A stretch of 64,000 nucleotides of DNA from Danxiaibacter flavus (lineage in GTDB: Bacteria; Bacteroidota; Bacteroidia; Chitinophagales; Chitinophagaceae). This document shows positions 26,221 to 33,893 of this stretch, one piece after another. Below the pieces are notes generated by a model. That model was not told the DNA's origin. It saw only the letters and a list, made by a program, of their open reading frames with translations, and did no database searches. Positions within the stretch are counted from its first letter, which is position 1; each line of letters begins with the position of its first letter. Location: assembly GCF_041060425.1 (NCBI RefSeq), contig NZ_JAULBC010000003.1:124001-188000 (forward strand). The letters run 5' to 3'. A program made the translations under genes and the position numbers.

Positions 26221-28308
26221 TTATTGTGCCTGGATGGCTGTAATTACCACAGTATTAAATATATCGTCCACAGTGCAGCCGCGGCTTAGGTCATTAACCG
26301 GTTTGTTCAAACCCTGTAACATCGGGCCAATAGCTACGGCACCGGTTTCACGCTGAACGGCCTTATAAGTATTGTTACCGGTATTCAGATCCGGGAAGAT
26401 CAAAACACTTGCTTGCCCGGCCACTTCAGAATCCGGGAGTTTTTGACGTCCCACCTGTTCGTCTACTGCCGCATCATATTGAATAGGACCTTCGATCTTC
26501 AGATCCGGACGGCGTTGTTTGACGAGCTCTGTCGCACGTCTTACTTTCTCAACATCCTCACCTTGTCCGGACGCACCAGAAGAGTAAGATAACATGGCGA
26601 TCTTTGGGTCAATGCCAAAATTGATACTGCTTTCAGCAGAAGAAATGGCTATTTCTGCAAGTTCTTCCGCAGTAGGATTAGGAACAACCGCACAATCGCC
26701 AAATACGCAAACGCGATCCGGCAGGCACATAAAGAAAACAGAGGACACTGTTGACACTCCCGGTTTTGTTTTTACAAACTGCAATGCGGGGCGTATTGTA
26801 TGCTGGGTAGTGTGGACAGCGCCGGAAACCATGCCATCTGCATGCCCCTTGTAAACCATCATCGTTCCGAAGTAGGAAACATCAGTCATCATGTCTCTTG
26901 CCATATCTTCGGTTATGTTCTTACTTTTTCTAAGTTCATAGAGTGTATTCACGTAATCCGGATAGTATTCAGCGTCTACAGGATTAATGATACGGATCTG
27001 TGACTGATCAAAATTCAGATTAAGGCGTTTTATAGATGCTTCAACTTCCCTTGGGTCGCCAAGAATTGTAAGTGTAACAACCTCGTTGATGATAAGTTTT
27101 GATGCAGCAATCAGTATTCTGTCATCATTTCCTTCAGGCAACACAATATGTTTCTTTTGTGCTTTCGCGCGGTGTACCAGTTTATATTGGAACATACGCG
27201 GCGTAATACCCGAAGGCTGGAAGTTCATCATTTTTTCTTCGAGCGCTTCTACATTAATGTATTTTTCAAATGTTGAAAGAACCAGCTCAATTTTCTGCAC
27301 ATTGCCCGGGTATATCCTGGACTTAATAGACCCGATGACATTTGTTGCTTCAAATGTTCCTTTTTCGACGGCGACAATTGGGAGAACAGATGGAGAACCT
27401 TCTATAAGACTGGCAATGGGAGGCTCCGGTTCCAGGCCACCTGTAAGCACAATACCTGCAACAAGAGGGTAGTTTTGTGAAATATTCGCCAGTAACGCTC
27501 CGATCATTATATCACCTCTGTCGCCCGGAGTAACGATAAGCGTATTTTCTTTTAATCTGGTCAGGCAATTCTCCAACTGCATCGCGCCCACTATAAAATT
27601 AGAAACAGGATTGGTTAACTGGCCTTCTCCAAACAACACTTTCCCTTTTAGATTTTCAGCTATCTCCTGCATGGTGGGCGCACTCAGTTTGGCATCCTCG
27701 GGCATCACTGATAAAACAACGTCGCCCGGCAACTGCTGCGAAAGTAATGCTTCCACGTCGCTGACCTGGTCCGGACTTACCTTGTTCACTACGATCATTA
27801 ACACCTTTACATCTCTTTCGGCAAACGCATTGTAAGCGCTGGTAACGTTATTGATAATGCCGGCCGTGGATCTGTTTCGCCCGGATTCGACAACTATTGC
27901 CGGAATACCCAGGTTTTTAGCAATATGTACATTAATGTTGAATTCAAAAGCCGCACCTTCACCCAGATAATCACTGCCTTCAACAACCGTAAAGTCACAC
28001 CGCTCCTCCAGTTTTTTGTATTTGGCGATAATTGTGTCGATAATCTCACTTCTTTTATTCTCATCTGCATATTTTAACACGTCATTTCGTGTAAACGCAT
28101 AAGCATCCTCATAGGTAAATGGCAGATTAAAATATTGTATAATGGTATCAATATGCACGTCCCTGGCAATCTGGGGATCTGATTCAATAACAGGTTTAAA
28201 GTAACCAATCTTTTGCGCTTTGCTCAGCAACAGATTCATAAGACCAAGACTTACGACAGATTTACCGCTATAGGCTTCGGTAGTGGCAATGTAGATGGCA
28301 TTTGACAT
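26221..28308 (-). CDS. pta: Phosphate acetyltransferase, long form
   Basis: Converts acetyl-CoA and phosphate to acetyl phosphate. The ATG at 28308 (MSNAIYIATTEAYSGKSVVSLGL) gives 695 residues and starts directly with the P-loop-like N-terminal domain (about 1-200). A DRTGG domain follows (about 205-310), then the catalytic PTA/PTB domain (about 370-690) with KHIVLPEGNDDRILIA, FMCLPDRVCVFGDCAVVPNP and SYSSGASGQGEDVEKVR. The ORF is open for 33 more codons upstream, but these are low-complexity aromatic residues and unlikely to be translated. Confidence 0.96.
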   Translation of the reverse strand: MSNAIYIATTEAYSGKSVVSLGLMNLLLSKAQKIGYFKPVIESDPQIARDVHIDTIIQYFNLPFTYEDAYAFTRNDVLKYADENKRSEIIDTIIAKYKKLEERCDFTVVEGSDYLGEGAAFEFNINVHIAKNLGIPAIVVESGRNRSTAGIINNVTSAYNAFAERDVKVLMIVVNKVSPDQVSDVEALLSQQLPGDVVLSVMPEDAKLSAPTMQEIAENLKGKVLFGEGQLTNPVSNFIVGAMQLENCLTRLKENTLIVTPGDRGDIMIGALLANISQNYPLVAGIVLTGGLEPEPPIASLIEGSPSVLPIVAVEKGTFEATNVIGSIKSRIYPGNVQKIELVLSTFEKYINVEALEEKMMNFQPSGITPRMFQYKLVHRAKAQKKHIVLPEGNDDRILIAASKLIINEVVTLTILGDPREVEASIKRLNLNFDQSQIRIINPVDAEYYPDYVNTLYELRKSKNITEDMARDMMTDVSYFGTMMVYKGHADGMVSGAVHTTQHTIRPALQFVKTKPGVSTVSSVFFMCLPDRVCVFGDCAVVPNPTAEELAEIAISSAESSINFGIDPKIAMLSYSSGASGQGEDVEKVRRATELVKQRRPDLKIEGPIQYDAAVDEQVGRQKLPDSEVAGQASVLIFPDLNTGNNTYKAVQRETGAVAIGPMLQGLNKPVNDLSRGCTVDDIFNTVVITAIQAQ

Positions 28309-28630
28309 ATATGACGAACTGGTTTTATAAAAGCAAAATAGCGTTAAACTGAAGGAAAAAAATCTGACAAATATCAGTGGTAAATTGCAATCGGAAACGT
28401 AAAGCAATCTCCAGGTCTAATTATTTCCTTATATATAACCGGATTTTACATCCTGGAAAGCATCACTTCAAAAACCGGAATACACAATAAACACCCGGGA
28501 TACATTAATGGTTGTTCCGTTATATATGTAAGGTATGATTTTTCATTATTTTTTTGATAACCGGTAGCAACTCAGCATGAAAATTGCTTTATCTTCAAAA
28601 AGAAATTTTCACTTTAAAACACACACTTTT
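28309..28630. other. Divergent spacer between pta and the DUF2911 gene
   Basis: About 320 bases that must hold both promoters. No full TTTG / TAnnTTTG match was found. A near match, GATATTTG on the minus strand at about 28366-28373, may serve pta. Confidence 0.35.
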
Positions 28631-29167
28631 ATGAAAAAACTTTTTGCCCTTCTGGCAATATCAGCGGTTGCTTTGTCCTCTGTAAAAGCTATAGCCCAGG
28701 ATGATAAATCAAAAAGGCCCAGCCCTCCTGCAAAAGTTTCTCAAAAGATCAACAGCGGTGCAACTATCACGATCGATTACAGCCAGCCCGCGGTAAAAGG
28801 AAGAACAATTGGTAAAGATCTTGAGCCTATGACTGGAAAAGTTTGGCGCACAGGTGCCAATGAAGCCACTGTTTTTGAAACTGATAAAGCTGTAACTGTT
28901 GAAGGAAAGTCGTTACCGGCAGGAAAATATGCATTTTTTACAAAAATGAATGCTGATAATACGTGGACTTTGATCTTTAATAAAGTTTGGAAAACCTGGG
29001 GCGCTTTCGATTATGAGTCAAAAAACAAGGATCAGGATGCACTACAGGTGAATGTTAAGTCTGCTAAAGCCTCTCCTTTTGCTGAGCGCCTGACTTTCAA
29101 TGTAGACAAAAGCGGAAAGGTTTCTTTTGTGTGGGGAGATTATCTTGTGGCGTTTAATGTAAAATAG
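28631..29167 (+). CDS. DUF2911 domain secreted protein
   Basis: Protein of 178 residues. The ATG at 28631 (MKKLFALLAISAVALSSVKAIAQ) places the signal peptide at the N-terminus; the ORF reads back to 28577 but that stretch precedes the signal. The mature part carries the DUF2911 pattern: SPPAKVSQKINSGATITIDYSQPAVKGRTIG, then VWRTGANEATVFETDKAVTVEGKSLPAGKYAFF near 75-108 and WTLIFNKVWKTWGAFDYE. The family is widespread in Bacteroidota, of unknown function and probably periplasmic. It is a single-gene unit. Confidence 0.85.
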   Translation: MKKLFALLAISAVALSSVKAIAQDDKSKRPSPPAKVSQKINSGATITIDYSQPAVKGRTIGKDLEPMTGKVWRTGANEATVFETDKAVTVEGKSLPAGKYAFFTKMNADNTWTLIFNKVWKTWGAFDYESKNKDQDALQVNVKSAKASPFAERLTFNVDKSGKVSFVWGDYLVAFNVK

Positions 29168-29329
29168 CTGAATAGCTGGTTCTGCAGATAGTTATTGAAG
29201 AGGTGGTAGCGATACCGCCTCTTTTTTTGTGCGTTTATTTTGACTGACTTACCCAATTATACTGTAATGCAGAATATTTAAAAGATTCAACCGGACAAAA
29301 ACAAATTCAGTTAATCATACAGCTTTACC

Positions 29330-29337
29330 TAGTTTTG
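29330..29337 (+). promoter_or_regulatory. -7 promoter element of queD
   Basis: TAGTTTTG matches TAnnTTTG and ends 22 bases before the queD ATG; a -33 TTTG is not evident. Confidence 0.45.
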
Positions 29338-29359
29338 CAGGCTGTAAATGAGATGAAAT

Positions 29360-29713
29360 ATGTTGATATTCCGAGAAATTACCTTTGATTCAGCGCACTT
29401 TCTTACCAATGTTCCTGAAGACCATAAATGCAGGCAAATGCACGGCCACACTTATCACCTTAAGGTTTTTATTGAAGGCAAACTTCAAAAGGAAGGCTGG
29501 GTGCTTGATTTTAAGGTATTAAAAGATGTGATGCTTCCTGTAATAGATCAATTGGATCATAAAGTACTGAATGATGTGAAAGGGTTGGAAAATCCAACAT
29601 GTGAAAACGTGATCGTGTGGATATGGAACTCCCTGAAACCGCAACTACCGGGATTGAAGCGGCTGGAATTGAGCGAAACACCTACTTCGGGTGCTATTTA
29701 CGAAGGGGATTAA
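29360..29713 (+). CDS. queD: 6-carboxy-5,6,7,8-tetrahydropterin synthase
   Basis: Converts dihydroneopterin triphosphate to 6-carboxytetrahydropterin in the pathway to queuosine and other 7-deazapurines. The 117-residue protein has the T-fold with zinc ligands His-13 (DSAHFL) and the HGH pair near 29-31. The catalytic Cys is just before them in DHKCRQMHGH, and LDHKVLND near 71 and the end ELSETPTSGAIYEG fit the family. The presence of the Cys favours QueD over eukaryote-like PTP synthases. No queC or queE is adjacent. Confidence 0.93.
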   Translation: MLIFREITFDSAHFLTNVPEDHKCRQMHGHTYHLKVFIEGKLQKEGWVLDFKVLKDVMLPVIDQLDHKVLNDVKGLENPTCENVIVWIWNSLKPQLPGLKRLELSETPTSGAIYEGD

Positions 29714-29837
29714 TGCCGAGACAGATACTTCATATTAAATAAATAATAAGTGTGCCTGAATATTTCCAGTGCACACTTTTTTTATGTACTTTTCGCCTGT
29801 AATTCATCCAAACATAAACCACGTACCTCCAATTATT

Positions 29838-30146
29838 ATGAAACAAGTCCTAAACTCGACAAGTTTAGCATTTTTGTTATTTGCAGTCTCATGCAAAGCA
29901 ACACATTCTTCCTATGCACGGGCAGTCTACGATAGTCAGCTGGTAAGCACAGGTAACGCTCATAGCGGCCATGCCGTTTTAATCAACCATTACACACAAC
30001 GGAAAGCAAGATGCTACGTGCTGAAAAAAGTTACAACTGAAGACGGCACTTTCATTTTTGTTGACTCAAAGTCTGCGAAACAACTGGGTATTAATTATAC
30101 CAACTCAGCGCCGGTAGAAGTATTGAGCATGACCGTGGAGCAGTAG
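29838..30146 (+). CDS. Small secreted lipoprotein-like protein
   Basis: The ATG at 29838 (MKQVLNSTSLAFLLFAVSCKATHS) gives 102 residues with a signal sequence ending in a likely lipobox Cys near residue 19. The mature part has GHAVLINHYTQRKARCYVLKKV and VDSKSAKQLGINYTNSAPVEVLSMTVEQ. The last segment faintly resembles the end of RlpA-like double-psi beta-barrels (an AKQLGI segment followed by Val-Glu-Val), but the core Asp and His are not evident. Family unrecognised. Confidence 0.55.
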   Translation: MKQVLNSTSLAFLLFAVSCKATHSSYARAVYDSQLVSTGNAHSGHAVLINHYTQRKARCYVLKKVTTEDGTFIFVDSKSAKQLGINYTNSAPVEVLSMTVEQ

Positions 30147-30284
30147 ACATTCTGTGAATTAGGGAGTTCCTTACCGATCAGCTTTTATCTTATCCAATTC
30201 CAATATCCGATTTTTTAAGTCCCGGATTTATAGCCTTCCACCCGGAAGTTTTGCCGGCCAACAATGCCTATTATTGCAAAATAA

Positions 30285-30998
30285 ATGAACGACATGGCAG
30301 ATGTGTTAGGCGAAGCTATATCTGATTATTATCATGACCAGATGTCAGGAAAGTTATGGATTCACAATAAGTACGGACCCAAAGAAGAAATGCCCGTAGA
30401 TACTTACTTCAGATCAGGCGATAATTTTTCGGATCTGGAAGTTTTAGCCATGCATTTGTGTAAGGGAAGAATACTGGATATCGGCGCCGGAGCCGGAAGC
30501 CATTCTCTTGAGTTACAGAAAAAGCATGAGGATGTTACAGCCCTCGAAATATCTCCGCTCGCCGCAAATGTGATTAATCAGCGGGGTGTCCGGCAAGTGG
30601 TTAATGACGATATATTTTCATTTAACGGAAAGGGATTTGATACACTGTTACTTTTAATGAATGGTATTGGTTTGACCGCAAGTATTTCCGGTTTGAAAAA
30701 GTTTCTGAGTTATGCAAAATTAATGTTGAACAAAGACGGACAGCTTATTTTCGATTCTTCTGATATAGCATATTTGTACGACGGTGAGCGGCCCGAGCGT
30801 ACTCCGGCCTCGGCCGGTTATTATGGTGAGATCTTGTATCGTTACGAGTACAAAAAGCAGAAAACCGACTGGTTTACCTGGCTATATATCGATCAGCACA
30901 CAATGGCACGCGTGGCGGCAGAAGCTGGATGGAACTGTGAAATTTTGCTTGAAGATGAATACGATCAATATCTCGCACGGCTGACGGTGCGTTCTTAG
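30285..30998 (+). CDS. Class I SAM-dependent methyltransferase
   Basis: Protein of 237 residues. Motif I, GRILDIGAGAGSHSLELQKK, lies near 62-81, an acidic end of strand 2 in VTALEISPLAANVI near 87, and FDTLLLLMNGIGLT near 117-130 corresponds to motif IV. The N-terminal 50 residues (DYYHDQMSGKLWIHNKYGPKEEMPVDTYF) are typical of a Bacteroidota subfamily with unknown substrate. The ATG at 30285 is followed by a second in-frame Met at residue 4, so the start is uncertain by three residues. No neighbour suggests a pathway. Confidence 0.82.
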   Translation: MNDMADVLGEAISDYYHDQMSGKLWIHNKYGPKEEMPVDTYFRSGDNFSDLEVLAMHLCKGRILDIGAGAGSHSLELQKKHEDVTALEISPLAANVINQRGVRQVVNDDIFSFNGKGFDTLLLLMNGIGLTASISGLKKFLSYAKLMLNKDGQLIFDSSDIAYLYDGERPERTPASAGYYGEILYRYEYKKQKTDWFTWLYIDQHTMARVAAEAGWNCEILLEDEYDQYLARLTVRS

Positions 30999-31125
30999 TG
31001 ATCTTAAGACGGATGTTAAGTCAAAAGTAAAAAGGCAAAAGTAAAAATCCTCAATTGTGTTATTTACGGGCTTTTAAAACAGCAGACGATAATGCTAAAT
31101 AATATGGCAGTAACCTGATTGTTTT

Positions 31126-31156
31126 TTTGTGGAATTGCCGTTAAGATTTGTCTTTG
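31126..31156 (+). promoter_or_regulatory. Likely promoter of the phosphodiesterase gene
   Basis: TTTG (31126-31129), 19 bases, then TGTCTTTG (31149-31156), one mismatch from TAnnTTTG, about 58 bases before the ATG. Confidence 0.5.
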
Positions 31157-31213
31157 TGGACTATGATATAACTTCGTCCATCGAATAAATTCTCCACCCG
31201 ATATTAATAAATT

Positions 31214-32164
31214 ATGCAGTGGATGTTCAGATCGGCCTTATTTTTCCTGCTTCTTTTTTCCTGTTTTTTTGCCGGGGCTCAATCATTCAAGATAGTTCCA
31301 TTGGGTGTAAAAGGCGGTGCTGATGAAAGTAATCTTTCCAGCTACATGATAGCTTCTGATTCATCTGATAGCTATGTTTGTCTTGATGCCGGCACTTTGC
31401 ATTATGGGATAGAAAAGGCTATTGACGAGGGTGTGCTCGCCGGCAATGCAGGGGACATCATGAAGCGGAACATCAAAGGTTACCTGATTTCCCATCCGCA
31501 TCTGGATCATCTTTCCGGTTTAATTATCAATTCACCGGACGATACTGTGAAGGCTATTTACGGATTACAGTTTTGTCTGGATGTGCTTAAGGATAAATAT
31601 TTCACCTGGAAAAGCTGGGCCAATTTTGCCAACGAGGGTGATAAACCGGCGTTGAATAAATACCATTACGTCACTTTAACTGAAGACAATGAAGTGCCCC
31701 TGGAGCATACATCCATGACAGTGAAGCCTTTTGAGCTTAGCCACTCCTCTCCTTTTTTAAGTACAGCTTTTCTTGTAAAAAGCGCAGACGCATACGTGCT
31801 ATATCTCGGAGATACTGGTTCAGACGAGGTTGAAAAATCAGACAGGTTATCCCGGCTCTGGAACCAGGTTGCTCCGTTGGTTAAAAGCAAACAATTGAAA
31901 GCGATCTTTATAGAAGTCTCTTTTCCGGATGAGCAGCCCGAAAAGCAGCTTTTTGGTCATCTTACACCGCGATTATTGATGAAAGAGATGCATGTCCTGC
32001 AATCTTTAGCCGGAGAAAAATCGTTGCAAAATTTTCCAATTGTCATTACCCATATCAAGCCGGCAGGCAATAACGAAGCATTAATAAGACAGGAACTTCA
32101 GCAAACGAATCCATTGCAGTTAAAGCTGGTGTTTCCTGAACAGGGGAAGATGCTTAGGTTTTGA
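31214..32164 (+). CDS. Class II 3',5'-cyclic-nucleotide phosphodiesterase, periplasmic
   Basis: Metallo-beta-lactamase-fold hydrolase of the class II (CpdP/yeast PDE1) type, which hydrolyses cAMP or cGMP. The 316 residues begin with a signal peptide (FFLLLFSCFFAGAQ). The metal motif SHPHLDHLSGL sits near 95-105, a conserved Gly-Asp in YLGDTGSDEVE near 198, EVSFPDEQ near 234 and ITHIKPAGNNE near 277. The first strand (VPLGVKGGADESNLSSYMI) matches the family. Export implies action on cyclic nucleotide outside the cytoplasm. A short leader with a probable promoter precedes it. Confidence 0.88.
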   Translation: MQWMFRSALFFLLLFSCFFAGAQSFKIVPLGVKGGADESNLSSYMIASDSSDSYVCLDAGTLHYGIEKAIDEGVLAGNAGDIMKRNIKGYLISHPHLDHLSGLIINSPDDTVKAIYGLQFCLDVLKDKYFTWKSWANFANEGDKPALNKYHYVTLTEDNEVPLEHTSMTVKPFELSHSSPFLSTAFLVKSADAYVLYLGDTGSDEVEKSDRLSRLWNQVAPLVKSKQLKAIFIEVSFPDEQPEKQLFGHLTPRLLMKEMHVLQSLAGEKSLQNFPIVITHIKPAGNNEALIRQELQQTNPLQLKLVFPEQGKMLRF

Positions 32165-32169
32165 TTGTA

Positions 32170-32302
32170 CTTATCTTTTATTTTTTACGCCAAAGAAAGC
32201 ATTATACATAAATACAATTGTTGGCACGAACAGCAGGATAATCACAACGCCCGCTAACCAGCCAAGAGTGGTGAAAGCAAATAATCCTAAAGAAGTTACG
32301 AC
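32170..32302 (-). pseudogene. Remnant of a membrane-protein gene (C-terminal end only)
   Basis: The minus strand encodes an open stretch of about 43 codons ending in TAA, without a start codon: TSLGLFAFTTLGWLAGVV, a strongly hydrophobic helix, then a basic tail ending GVKNKR. A stop lies immediately upstream in frame, at the border of the NlpC/P60 gene. It reads like the last transmembrane helix of a lost gene. The family could not be named. Confidence 0.35.
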
Positions 32303-32312
32303 TTTTCACTTG

Positions 32313-32936
32313 TCATTTTCTTGCAATTGCCACGTTAATTCTGCCGCAGGCAACATATTTTGTTTTCCAGTAAGGCGTTTGCAGACTGGCTATACTCACG
32401 CCTTTTGAAGACGATGAATTCACAAACATTCCATTTTGCAGATAGATGCCCACATGTGATACGACTTTATCCTGCATGGTCCGGAAGAAAATGATGTCTC
32501 CTTCCGCGAGGTATTTTGGAGAGGCATACACTTCTACATATTTAGCCAGCAATTGCTCAAAAGATGTTCTCGGAATTTTGATATCATAAACATCATTAAA
32601 CAGTCTTTGGATAAAAGCAGAACAATCAATTCCTTTTTCATCCATGCCACCCCATTTGTAAGGGGTATTCAGCCACCTGTCGATAAAGCTGTACAACTTT
32701 ATGTTGCGGATGGAGTCCGGTTTCGTACTTAAACAGGATGCGTACTTTGTTTTTAAGGCGAGTATGATCGTGTCTACCTGTTCCCTTACGGGCCTGGGTT
32801 GTTGAACAGGAACAGGCGCAGGCTGCGGAGCCACGACGGGCGCTGGTTCAACATTTTCTTTTGTAGCTTTTTTTGAAGCACTGCATGCTGCGAATAACAG
32901 ACAGATCAGTATGAAGGCCGGGCATTTATTTTTCAT
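32313..32936 (-). CDS. NlpC/P60 (C40) cell-wall peptidase, lipoprotein
   Basis: Gamma-D-glutamyl-diamino-acid endopeptidase-type hydrolase acting on peptidoglycan stem peptides. From the ATG at 32936 (MKNKCPAFILICLLFAACSASKK) the protein has 207 residues, with a lipobox Cys near 18. A Pro/Val/Gln-rich linker (about 30-55) follows and the NlpC domain covers about 80-205. The catalytic Cys is in GIDCSAFIQRLF near 109, the His in VVSHVGIYLQNG near 163, and a third polar residue follows in NSSSSKGVSI. Another 24 codons upstream are open but precede the signal. Convergent with the phosphodiesterase gene. Confidence 0.87.
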   Translation of the reverse strand: MKNKCPAFILICLLFAACSASKKATKENVEPAPVVAPQPAPVPVQQPRPVREQVDTIILALKTKYASCLSTKPDSIRNIKLYSFIDRWLNTPYKWGGMDEKGIDCSAFIQRLFNDVYDIKIPRTSFEQLLAKYVEVYASPKYLAEGDIIFFRTMQDKVVSHVGIYLQNGMFVNSSSSKGVSIASLQTPYWKTKYVACGRINVAIARK

Positions 32937-33008
32937 AATTTCTGCATTACTGGTATATACCTGAGCGGAAGAAAATGTTACCAAAAAAAGGCGAACCGGG
33001 CGTAACAT

Positions 33009-33331
33009 TTAAGACAGGTGGCAGATATAACATAAACGGCTGATGATGTTGTCTAATCAATCATCGACGATGAAAAAAAATAACCGCATACTTCTATAAA
33101 AAATATTCGTTTCTGTTTCGCACGCAACTCTAAACTCTTTTTCCCCCTAAACCTTTTTCATTAAATACATCCCGTTAACATACGCTTCGAGGTTTGTTTG
33201 ATGTAGCCTGCGGCCATTAATGACTGCAGGTTTTTTGCATTAGTTAATATGCAAAACCCGGGGTAACAAATTGATTTCGCCGTTGATGTATTTGTAAAGA
33301 AACCACTTCACACACACATAAATTGACAGTC
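33009..33331. other. Divergent spacer with two small hairpins
   Basis: Contains a weak terminator-like stem, CCTGC (33207-33211)/GCAGG (33226-33230) followed by TTTTTT. Overlapping it is a second perfect 8-bp stem, TTTTGCAT (33233-33240)/ATGCAAAA (33249-33256). This may be a leader structure of the downstream small gene. No full promoter was recognised. Confidence 0.4.
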
Positions 33332-33658
33332 ATGGAAACAAATTCTAATAACCAGGAAATATTGCTGATCACCGCATCACATTTTTCAAGGCTTCAGCTA
33401 TGTGACAAAAATTTCTCTGTAAACAACGACATATTTTCCAACGCAGACAAGCTGGAGGAAGCTTGCTGGAATGGCTTACTGAACGACATGCTACCTGAGA
33501 TCATTGAAAAATCTTCTGACGGGAAAAGACTTCCACTGGCTCAAATATGGCAGGGGGTATCTTTCTTACAAATTGAATTGAAGGAAACCTACGATCTGGT
33601 AGAAATGGAATCCTCTATTAATCCATATTTTTTTATGCATGTAATTAATTATAATTAA
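33332..33658 (+). CDS. Small protein of unknown function
   Basis: A 108-residue protein starting at the ATG at 33332 (METNSNNQEILLITASHFSRLQLCDKN). A TTG nine bases earlier is also in frame but less likely. It has no signal or membrane segment and appears mixed alpha/beta. Notable segments are EEACWNGLLNDMLPEII near 44-60 and LAQIWQGVSFLQIELKE near 70-86. The family was not recognised. It is preceded by about 320 bases with two small hairpins. Confidence 0.55.
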   Translation: METNSNNQEILLITASHFSRLQLCDKNFSVNNDIFSNADKLEEACWNGLLNDMLPEIIEKSSDGKRLPLAQIWQGVSFLQIELKETYDLVEMESSINPYFFMHVINYN

Positions 33659-33707
33659 CCGGTACTCAAGCACAATCACATCGGTTCCATTGTTAAATTG
33701 ATAAAAA

Positions 33708-33893
33708 ATGAAAAGAATAATCAGCAGGTTGCTTACTTGTTTTATTGTAACAAGAAACGCTACGGGAAAAAGGAAGGGAAATGGTGACCATTGGCCTGGT
33801 ATTTTTATGCTTATTCCAATTCCGGTTGAGGTGAGTAAAGGCCATGTAACGCCCGGTGGATTTTTGATCAGAGGATTGATATTTCTATTTTAA
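33708..33893 (+). CDS. Doubtful small basic ORF
   Basis: A 61-codon ORF with an ATG and a basic-then-hydrophobic start (MKRIISRLLTCFIV), overlapping the end of the CHAT gene by four bases. Length, lack of relatives that I recognise and odd composition make it uncertain. Confidence 0.2.
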   Translation: MKRIISRLLTCFIVTRNATGKRKGNGDHWPGIFMLIPIPVEVSKGHVTPGGFLIRGLIFLF

